The notes below the pieces were generated by a model, which was not told the origin of the DNA, ran no database searches, and worked only from the letters and a program-made list of their open reading frames with translations. From Dendrobium chrysotoxum (Eukaryota; Streptophyta; Magnoliopsida; Asparagales; Orchidaceae), in contig CM034300.1 in assembly GCA_019925795.1 (NCBI GenBank), forward strand, positions 37,407,390 through 37,471,389: a stretch of DNA of 64,000 bases, given 5' to 3'. This document shows positions 55,696 through 64,000 of this stretch, piece after piece; within the stretch, counting starts at the first letter, position 1, and every line of letters begins with the position of its first letter. Both the position numbers and the translations under genes were made by a program.

Positions 55696-56062
55696 TTGGT
55701 GGAAAGGAGTTTTGTACAGGCTTATTCGCCTTGCTGTAGGAGCAGAAGGAGAGTCACTTTTGTGTTAATGCAATACCCGGAGGGGTGGCTCAAGGGAGTG
55801 GACGTAGGTCAAGTTGACTGAACCACTATAAAATCTTGTGAGCTCTTTCTGATTATTTTCTACACTTTACTTTTCTGTTATTATCTGCTTGGGTGAAATC
55901 TATGGTTGATCTTTTCACTTATGTATTTACTTATTTCTACTGCAAATTATTGAAAAGATCTTTCATGTTGCTCATGAATTTTTAAGATAACCAATTCACT
56001 CCCCTCTTGGTTAGCCTCGGGCTTAGTTCATCAGGGCTTAATATTCCTATCGAACTTTTAAG

Positions 56063-56075
56063 TGGTATCAGAGAG
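56063..56075 (+). other. Primer binding site of element D
   Basis: TGGTATCAGAGAG, two bases after the LTR end; complementary to the 3' end of initiator tRNA-Met. Confidence 0.9.
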
Positions 56076-56115
56076 GGATTCAAAAGTTAAGTTTAAAAAC
56101 TTTTGAATTTGATCC

Positions 56116-57636
56116 TTGGCTAACTTTGGTAATCGTAATACTGCTAAAGGTTATTCAATTACATGACCGCCATTGTTTGATAACATACCTTTTAATTTTT
56201 GGAAAACTCGCATGTCCACCTTTTTACAATCTATTAATTATTGTATGTGGATGCTTGTTAAAGATGGCTATGAACCACCTTTTAGAATGGTTTACAATGT
56301 TAAAACTGAACTGCCTTTCACTGATTGGACTTTTGATGATCGTGACTTAGCCCAACTGAATGCCAAATATTTAAACTATTTTTTCTATGCTTTAAAATTT
56401 GAGGATTACATGCGTATTTCTACTTGTACAACTGGTAAAGAAATTTGGGATATATTGTGCATCACTTATGAAGGTACAACTGAAGTCAAATAGTCTAGGT
56501 TAAACATATTGCTTCATAATTATGAATTTTTTCATTTGAAACCTACTGAATCTATTTTTGAAATGTATTCGAGGTTCACTCAAATTGTCACTTCTTTGCA
56601 TGCTTTAGGAAGAGAACTTACAAACTATGAAAAAGTGAACAAGATTTTGAGATGTTTGCCTTCTTCATTTGATGCTAAGATAACTGCAATTACTGAATCA
56701 AAAGATTTGAATAATTATTCTATTGATAACTTACTTGGGTCACTCATTGCTTATGAGCAAGGGGTGAACCAAAGACAGCTTGATGCAGGTGAGAAGAAGA
56801 AGGAGAAAACTATGGCGCTGAAGGCCAACGATACTGACACAGATTCTTCTGGGTCTGATAGCGATGATGTTGCCTTAATCACTAGGTAATTTAAAAGCTT
56901 TCTAAGGAAGAAACATAAGAACTTTTAGAAGTGGAACAAGGGTAAGTCCAGTAAAAATTTTAAAGGTTCATCTGATACTGTTTGTTTTGAATGTAGGAAG
57001 CCTGGATACATTAAGGCTGATTTTCCTACACTTAAAGCTCACCCAAGTAAGGAAAAGGGTGAGGAGAAACCCAAATTCAGGAAGGAGAAGAAGCAAATTC
57101 AAAAGGCATTCTGGTTAGATTCTGCATCTGACTCCTCTGAGACTAAAGCTGAAGAGGAGAAAACTAACTTGTGTTTGATGGTAGATAATCATCCTGGTCA
57201 GTCTGACCAGGAAGAGGTATGTGAGCTTACTTATGATCAATAATTTGAAGTGTTTGAAAGAATTCACGCATCGTATAGAAAACTTAAGAAATTGCATGCT
57301 AGCCTGAAATTAGATTTCTTAACCTTGCAAAAAGAGCATGATTCTGTAGTTAAAGATCATTCTACACTTGATAGCAATTATATGTCTTTACTTGATGAAT
57401 TCGATGAGTTGAACAAAAAACATTCTGATTTAATTGTTGAACATGATTTACTGAAAACCTCGCATATTGATTTAGAAAAAGCTTTTTAAGAATTAGACAA
57501 TATGGCATGTGACGTGGAGAGTAGTAGGGGAGCATTGAAATTTGAAATTGCAAGTTTGAAGAAAGAAAATGAATTTCTAAAAATAAAAATTAGTGCTTTT
57601 GAGAAAAATGAAACACCTCTTACTTTTGCATAGTTT
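56116..57636 (+). pseudogene. Element D gag: capsid, zinc knuckle, coiled coil
   Basis: The family's ATG has become TTG at 56116 (LANFGNRNTAKGYSIT). One frame can be followed for 507 codons with no frameshift. Stops are at about 56164 (TGA), 56491 (TAG for Gln), 56887, 56926 (TAG for Gln), 57241, 57487 and 57634. Capsid: FDNIPFNFWKTRMSTFLQSI to SSFDAKITAITESKDLNNYS. Knuckle: CFECRKPGYIKADF (56983-57024), with His to Tyr and the last Cys to Phe, so zinc binding is lost. Coiled coil from about 57250 to 57600. A degenerate second knuckle-like CGMLGYICHTC lies near 57770-57795. Confidence 0.9.
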
Positions 57637-57937
57637 TATGCACCTCCACCTTTTGAAGAATCTATTCAAAATCATTAAAGCATGTTTCATACAAACCTAG
57701 GAAGAGGCACTATCACCCACGTAGATTAGTTAACCCTTTTTCTGGTGTTAGATATTTTTCTTGTGGCATGTTAGGATATATCTGTCACACCTGCACTATT
57801 CACCATAGTACACATTGGGTGTGGAGGCCCAAATTGCCTGTTTCATAGCACAACATACATGCATTACATTCTTCTTTTCATAAGAAGGAACCCAAACCTG
57901 TTTGGGTTCCTAAATCTGACATTTGAAGATTTTATAG
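57637..57937 (+). pseudogene. Element D gag-pol junction, decayed
   Basis: Between the gag frame and the protease. It encodes remnants of the second knuckle and an HHSTHW-like segment, with several stops. The frame changes twice before 57938. Confidence 0.6.
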
Positions 57938-58297
57938 GTGTGCTCTCACACAAGACCTCATGAGAGTATGTGGTACCTAGACAGCGGATGTTCAAGACAC
58001 ATGACTGGTGATGCAAATCAATTCATTTTGCTGGAGGCCAGGGTTGGAGGCAAGGTTACACCGGGAGACAACACCACCAGGAGGGTGGTAGGATCAGGTA
58101 TAATTGGTGATTCAAAGAATTTCATAATTGATAATGTATTGCTTGTAGATGGATTGAAACACAAATTGCTGAGCATCAGTCAACTCTGTGATAAAGGATA
58201 CAACATTAAATTCCTGCCCACTTGCTGCATTTTAAGCTTAAATGATAAAATTATTTTGCAGGGTAAAGGATCAACAATGTCTCCATGTTGGATGTAA
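57938..58297 (+). pseudogene. Element D protease
   Basis: MWYLDSGCSRHMTGDANQFI keeps the Asp-Ser-Gly active triad at about 57978. It is followed by GGKVTPGDNTTRRVVGSGII and LKHKLLSISQLCDKGYNIKF, the usual copia protease and pre-integrase transition. The frame is open for 119 codons. The next domain is reached through a frame change near 58375. Confidence 0.85.
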
Positions 58298-59450
58298 GTT
58301 TCTTTAAAGCTGATAATTTAATTTACTTAAAAACTACTGCTGATGAGTCTTGGTTGTGGCACAGGAGATTATGTCATGCAGTATGAAAACCCTTAGAAGA
58401 GTCATCCAAAAGGACTTAGTTAGAGGTATCCCCAAGCTTAAGTTCACTATGGACCACCTGTGTGATGCCTGTCAATTAGGAAAGCAAGTCCAGTCCTCCT
58501 TTCACTCCATTAAGGACATTAGCACTTCTAGACCTTTAGAAGTCCTTCAAATGGATCTCTTTGGACCCATTAGCACTGCCAGCTTAGGGGGGAAAGTCTA
58601 TGGTTTTGTGATTGTTGATGATTACTCGAGGTTCACTTGGATTAAATTTTTGTCACATAAATCTGAGTCATTTGATGAATTTAAGTCTTTCTCCACTTGG
58701 ATTCAGAGGAAGCTAGGTTGTGAGATCTTGACTATTCATAGTGATCATGGTGGAGAGTTTGAAAATGTGAAGTTTGGAACTTTTTGTGAGGAGCAAGGGA
58801 TTAGTCACAATTTTTCAACTCCTAGGACCCCTCAGCAGAACGAGATAGCGGAAAGGAAAAATAGGACCTTAGTGGAAGCTGCTAGAGCCATACTTATTGA
58901 GTATTCACTTTCAAAATACTTTTGGGATGAAGCGGTGAACACTGCCTGTTATGTGCTAAATAGGGTGAATGATAGATCCAATCTGAACAAGACACCTTAT
59001 GAGATCATTAAGGGTAGAACTCTAAACCTATCACACCTCCATGTATTTGGCTGTAAGGTTTTTATTCTGAATAATGGGGAATCATCCTTAGGACAGTTTG
59101 ACCCTAAATCTGATGAAGGAGTGTTCTTAGGCTATTCTAGTATGGGGAAATTCTTTAGGGTGTTTACTAAGAGGACTTTGGTGGTGGAAGAGATAACTCA
59201 TGTGGTGTTTGATGAATATGATCCTAAGGAGACTAGAGTTGATGAAGAAGAAGAGGTAGGAGAGATTACCCAAGGGGTTAAAAATGCAAATCTGGAGGAA
59301 AGGGTAGAACCTCAAAACACTTTGCCTAGAGATTGGAGATATTCTTTGAGTCATCCTAAAGAACTGATCTTAGGAGACCCTTCTGAAGGTGTTAGGCTAG
59401 GCATGGACTTAGAAGGAAGTAAACCACTCTGCCTTTATCTCAATGATTGA
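58298..59450 (+). pseudogene. Element D integrase with intact catalytic triad
   Basis: The pre-integrase HHCC zinc region is split by a frameshift: DESWLWHRRLCHA (58343) in one frame and DHLCDACQLGKQ (58450) in the next. The catalytic core then reads without a stop to 59450. It has Asp in QMDLFGPI, Asp in TIHSDHGGEFEN (near 58740) and Glu in IAERKNRTLVEAARA (near 58850). It ends with HVFGCKVFILN and DEGVFLGYSSMGK. An extra change near 59390 spoils the join to reverse transcriptase. This is the best-preserved enzyme in the window. Confidence 0.9.
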
Positions 59451-60982
59451 ACCCACCAACATCAATCAAGACCTTTCGGATGAGTTTTGGATCTTAGCTA
59501 TGCAAGAGGAATTGAATTAATTTGTAAGGAATGATGTTTGGGAGTTAGTAGAAAGACTTAGGAATCAAAGTATAGTGGGAACCAAGTGGGTCTTTAAGAA
59601 TAAGATGAATGATTCTGGTGTGGTGGTTAGGAATAAGGCAAGATTGGTGGCTAAGGGGTACAATCAGATTGAAGGGATTGATTTTGAGGAGACCTTTGCC
59701 CTTATAGCTAGATTGGAAGCTATTAGGGTGCTACCAGCCTTTGCCTGTTATAAGGGATTTAAGCTGTTTCAAATGGATGTCAAGAGTGCCTTTTTAAATG
59801 GGGTAATAAAAGAGAATATTTTTATAGAACAACCCCCAGGTTTTGAGAGTTCTCAATATCCAAATCATATTTATAAATTAAAAAAGGCCTTATATGGATT
59901 GAAATAGGCACCCAGAGCTTGGTATGAGAGGCTTAGCATATTTCTGTTAGAAAGAGAGTTTATTAAGGGGAGCGTAGACACCACCCTTTTTTTGAGGAGA
60001 GTAGGGGATGATTTACTCATTGTCCAGATCTATGTTGATGATATAATTTTTTAATCTTTTGATAAATATTTATGTGATGATTTTTCTAAAATAATGAGTA
60101 AAGAATTTGAGATGAGTATGATGGGAGAATTATCCTACTTTTTAGGGTTTAGTATAAGGCAACTAGATGATGGAACCTTTATTAATTAATCTAAATACAA
60201 TAAGGACATTTTGAAGAAATATGAAATGGACAAAGCTAAGCCAATCAATACTCCCATGAGCTCCTCTGTTCAGTTAGATAAGGATTCAAGTGGAAAATCT
60301 GTTGATCAGAAGAAGTATAGAGGAATAATTGGATCACTGCTTTACCTGACTGAATGCCGACCTGATATTATGTTTAGTGTTTGTCTTTATACTAGGTTTC
60401 AAGTTGATCCTAAAGAGTTCCACATGATTGCAGTTAAGAGAATTCTTAGATATCTTTTAGGGACCCCAAACCTAGGAATCTGGTAACCTAGGCACAACAC
60501 CTCTTTTGAGATTATTGGATATTCTGATTCTGACTTTTGTATGGTGTAGGGTGGATAAAAAGAGCACTTCTATAACTTATCAATTCATAGAATAGTCTTT
60601 AGTCTCCTGGTTAAGTAGAAAATAAAACTCAGTTGTACTTTCCACTACTGAAGATTAGTATATTACCTTAGGAAGTTGTGTGTCCCAAGTCCTTTAGTTG
60701 AAGCAACAAGTTTTGGATTTATGATTACATGTTGGCACAATTTCTATTTTGTGTGGTAATACTAGTGTCATCTGTATTTCTAAGAATCCAATCCAATATT
60801 TTAGAACCAAACACATTGATATAAGGCATCACTTCATTAGAGCCCATATTACAAAATGGGACATTGAGCTACATCATGTAGTAACTGAAAATCAGCTGGC
60901 TGACATATTTACTAAGCCACTGGCCTTTGACTCATTCAACATTTTTAGGACCAGATTATGTGTAATTGACATAAATACTTGA
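59451..60982 (+). pseudogene. Element D reverse transcriptase and RNase H
   Basis: Reverse transcriptase runs in one frame from about 59450, with TAA at 59518-59520 (ELN-stop-FVRNDVWELV). It continues through GTKWVFKNKMNDSGVVVRNK, a TAG at 59905-59907 in GLKQAPRA, the intact catalytic YVDD (60031-60042), and stops at 60052 and about 60187. The connection and RNase H follow: RILRYLLGTPNLGIW (60441-60485), GYSDSDF, then a frameshift near 60540. LCGNTSVICIS at 60747-60779 has Gly in place of the catalytic Asp of B's LCDNTS. The end is CVIDINT at 60962-60982. Confidence 0.9.
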
Positions 60983-62467
60983 TTCAGATGACTACTGATC
61001 TCTGATTTATTTATTTTTCATTCTATTTCTGTTAGTTAGTTGTTTGATTTGATTGTCTATTTCTTATTGATTTTTATTTTTCTGCTGATTTTCATTTTAG
61101 TCTTATTTTTAGTTTTTATTCGAGTATTTATTTTGATGAGATTTCCTATTTTTTTACTTACTATTTTATTCCTTTCAAAATCTGATCACTACTCACTACT
61201 GCTAATAAATTGGATTTCTGACTGAAAATTTTGCCTTATTTTTTGGTTTGGAAGCTTGTAAGCAGTGATTGATTCCACTGGATCTGTTAAAGGGAAGAAA
61301 CATTGATGATTATTTCTCTTCCTCTAACTCTTTTAATGGTGTATTATTTCTTTTAGATAAAAATCTTTTTCAAAATTAAAAAGTTGGTTTTTGAAATAGA
61401 GATCTATTTTATCTTCCTATAGTAATCTACCTCATATAAATAGTGTTTTCAAAGTTTTGAGTCATTGTTATAATTTTTTGAACCAAGTGATTGCACTTAT
61501 CATATGATGTATGATTTTTATTCTGTGAATTACTCTTTCTTATTATAGAGAGTGAGCTTTGTCGCCTCTTTTGTCTGGAAGGTAATTTCACAGCTGAGAT
61601 TCTTTAATGATTTTGAGAGGGAGAAAGCCTACAAAAGATGCGCAAAGGGCGCCAAAATAAAAAGAGGCACAAAATTAGCCCAAACTGAAAAGATGCGTAA
61701 TGTCACCAAAAATTAAAAGAATACACAAAGTGTATCAAAAATCAAAAGATGCGCAAAGCACCAAACAAATTGAAAAAGAGGCATAAAATGAGCTCACAAA
61801 GAAACAGGCTTTCTTCCCTTTTAGATCTTTAAATGTCTTAGAAAAATCCATTCACTCTTAATATTTTCAAAAGCTTGAGACGAAAAATCATGATTTCTGA
61901 TTTCTTACTTTGTAATATAATTATATCAGATATTTTTCTGGAACGAGGCTTAAAAGGATCTCTTTTTGAATTTAATTTCTTTTCTTTTGAGTTGGATTTT
62001 TGTTTTGAAAGGAATTTGTACATATAAGGTGTCCGAGGTGGGAGTTACGAAAGTCAATTTTCTAACTTTTTTGGATTTCAGTGCTGTCGATCGTCTTCTT
62101 AATGGTTTTTGAGTTCAAAATCAAGGGAAAATTCTTATTTACTAGAGCAGATCGATAAAAAAAAAAACACAGTTTGGCCTTCTCATTTTTATTTGTATTT
62201 GATTTTGTGTTTTTGTATTATTTTCTATTTGTAGTGTTGTGTCTATTCCTCCTTTTTGTGATGTCAAAAGGGGGAGTTAGTGTTTTGAGTGACTAGTAGT
62301 TTCTTGTACTGTTCTAGTTGTTTCTTGTATTGCTCTTGTTTTGTAGTTGTTTTCCTTATTATATTTTGTGTTTAGTGAAATTTGGAATGAAATATTTTCT
62401 TTCGTACGTGCATTGGTTACTCCTATCTATTTTATTTGAAACTACTGCATCCATGTTTACCATATTC
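60983..62467 (+). other. Element D 3' non-coding region
   Basis: T-rich, with no ORFX and no other supported gene. It contains the short tandem array (61625-61805) and the CTCCTTTTTGTGATGTCAAA inverted block (62249-62268). Confidence 0.75.
61625..61805 (+). repeat. Short tandem repeat array in element D
   Basis: About seven units, AAAGATGCGCAAAGGGCGCC and AAAGAGGCACAAAATTAGCC types alternating, equivalent to those in A, B and C. Confidence 0.8.
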
Positions 62468-62481
62468 AAAAAGGGGGAGAT
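62468..62481 (+). other. Polypurine tract of element D
   Basis: AAAAAGGGGGAGAT directly before the 3' LTR. In the element it primes plus-strand synthesis. Confidence 0.9.
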
Positions 62482-64000
62482 TTTTGCAAAACTAGATTCA
62501 AGAAGTATAATTTTGATGATAACAAACATGTTTGTGTTCTATTTTGCTTGGCTTTCAGGTACAAAAGTTCAAATGTAATTTAAGCCAACTCAAGATCGGG
62601 TCCAAGTGTGTCTAAATGTAAAATTTTCCCTTTCTTGAGTCAAATATAATATAATTGATCCCCTAGCTAAGTAACCTTGCACACACACACTCAGGGGGAG
62701 AGTTTAGTGAATTAGAGTTTCTGTTCAATTTTTGTTCTGATCGTCTCGAATGATATCCACATCATCCTGGACGATCCAGTGAAAATAGAAACTCTAATTA
62801 TGGTGACCAAGTTAAGTCTATCTGATTAAGCCGATCATCCCTGATGATCAATCAATCGTACAGGATGATAGGCTCAAATCAAAAATTCTCAGCCGCTAGA
62901 TCAAGTTTGGCAAGTTTTAATTTAAGAGATTTGATCTGATCGTCCTGGACAATACATGTATCATCCTGGACGATCCATTATAATCATGCCTAAATTAGTC
63001 TAGTGATTAAGGAAAGTAATTAAGGTCTGATTGATTCGATCATATTGTCCTGGACGATTGCAGGATCATATAGGACGATGTGTTAAAAATCCTGACCATC
63101 CAGTGCCTATCACCTGTACGTTTAGAGCTATATGTAGGATGATATTTATGATTTTGAACTAATTGTACGGGATGATACTCATATTATCCCGGATGATCAA
63201 GTCATTTTGAAATCATCCAGCATATTTCACATGTACGTCCAGAGAAGTACTAAGGATGATTTTGGCACTTTTTGAACTAATCGTACAGGGCGATAGACAT
63301 ATCATCCGGGACGATCAAGTCATTTTGAGATCATCCAGCACAACTTCCTCTGGATGACCAGAGCGGTCTTCTAGACAAACTTCCTGATTTACACTAATCA
63401 TCTCGGACGATCGTAGAATTGTACGGGATGATCGGAACAACTTTTTCCTACTAATCATCTAGAAGAACCAGATCGTCCAGGCTGAAACATGTGATTTTGA
63501 ATGGATCGTACAGGATGATATTGGCCTACCAGTTGAGATTTAAGGTAATTTTTGAGCCCTCCTTTAAAAGATCTTTTTCTTCCAATAAGAAAAATCTTTT
63601 ACCACTTTCCTTTCCAGAGAAACCTTGAGATAGAGAGCTTGGGATAGAGAGAGAGAGGATCTAGTGAGGGGAGTTTGTGAGGGATTCATAAAGGTTGCTC
63701 CAAGCAAGGATCAGAGTCATCTTCTCCATTCGTCGTCTCTCATCCTGTCAGTTTTTTCTGTGGAAGGATCGTTAGCAAGAAGATCTGGGTTCTCTGCCCG
63801 CTTCAGGAGGAAGAGAAAGGAGTTCAGGTTCTCTACCTTCTTCAGGAGGAAGCAAAAGGAGTCTGGGTTCTCTGCCTGCTTTAGGAGGAACCGAAAGGAG
63901 TTCAAGTTCTCTACCTCACTGGGTTGGTAGAAAGGAGTTTTGTACAGGCTTCTCCACCTTGATGTGGGAGCAGAAGGAGAGTCACTTTTGTGTTAGTGCA
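62482..64000 (+). repeat. 3' LTR of element D, truncated by the window end
   Basis: It begins TTTTGCAAAAC (TG mutated) and is collinear with the 5' LTR, including the palindrome pair 62740/62761, a TATA-like box near 63563 and the 39-bp minisatellite (63780-63925). About 330 bp are expected beyond the window. Confidence 0.9.

Larger units (their letters stand above)
54215..56060 (+). repeat. 5' LTR of element D
   Basis: 1846 bp, from TGTTGTAAATCTGG to GAACTTTTA. Order: CA-repeat block (54417-54441), eight palindrome pairs (54480-55280), TATA-like TTTAAAAG at 55324-55331, a GA repeat (55382-55429), 39-bp minisatellite (55556-55695), and the U5 end. It is the clearest LTR for reading the array. 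Confidence 0.9.
54215..64000 (+). mobile_element. Ty1/copia element D (SIRE/Maximus-like), complete order, 3' LTR cut by window
   Basis: 5' LTR, primer site, gag, protease, integrase, reverse transcriptase, RNase H, non-coding region with tandem array, polypurine tract, and the first 1519 bp of the 3' LTR. It has no ORFX. Catalytic residues of integrase and reverse transcriptase remain, but stops and at least five frame changes make it defective. The target duplication cannot be checked because the 3' end lies outside the window; the 5' flank is GTAGG (54210-54214). Confidence 0.9.

Noticed and set aside
59575..60982. Element D as a functional retrotransposon
   Set aside because: Despite intact integrase and YVDD residues there are stops in gag, reverse transcriptase and RNase H, a lost gag start codon and several frameshifts.

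Overview
This is a retrotransposon-packed stretch of a plant nuclear genome, most likely an angiosperm with a large genome. The evidence is SIRE/Maximus-like Ty1/copia elements with tRNA-iMet-type primer sites, a Tat/Ogre-like Ty3/gypsy gag with a very long LTR, an L1 LINE carrying an RNase H domain, and an RTE LINE. I find no host gene, tRNA, rRNA or CRISPR array. Every long coding region is broken by stops or frameshifts, so this is mostly dead transposon DNA.

Layout. 1-1065: 5' end of an RTE LINE (minus). 1864-8042: copia element A (minus), cut inside reverse transcriptase. 8043-20910: 5' part of a gypsy element (plus) inserted in A: an LTR of about 7 kb, primer site, ORF1, gag, protease. 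20911-41593: copia element B (minus), with its 3' LTR truncated. B's gag is interrupted twice, by element E (28704-33230, an LTR element keeping only ORFX) and by an L1 LINE (33370-39342, plus). 41594-48362: LTR fragment F, element G debris with a solo LTR inside it, and unassigned DNA. 48363-53744: element C (plus), a gag-only deletion derivative with a perfect ATAAT target duplication. 54215-64000: element D (plus), with complete domain order but many lesions; its 3' LTR runs off the window.

The most unusual feature is shared by the copia elements. Their U3 regions hold arrays of 15-bp odd palindromes of the form ATCRTCC-A-GGAYGAT, mostly in pairs whose starts lie 21 bp apart (two helical turns). 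In the 5' LTR of D there are eight such pairs spaced about 94-118 bp apart, ending just upstream of a TATA-like box. Elements A, B and E carry an extra gene between pol and the 3' LTR, here called ORFX; it resembles the 'putative plant transposon protein' family. Upstream of ORFX lies a second array of the same paired palindromes, followed by a TATA box 60-70 bp before the start codon. In A the palindrome core is GTAC-type in both the LTR and the ORFX promoter; in B and E it is mainly TCC/GGA-type in both places. This suggests, as inference only, that ORFX could be a self-encoded regulator matched to its own element's sites, comparable in logic to the VANC anti-silencing proteins of VANDAL transposons.
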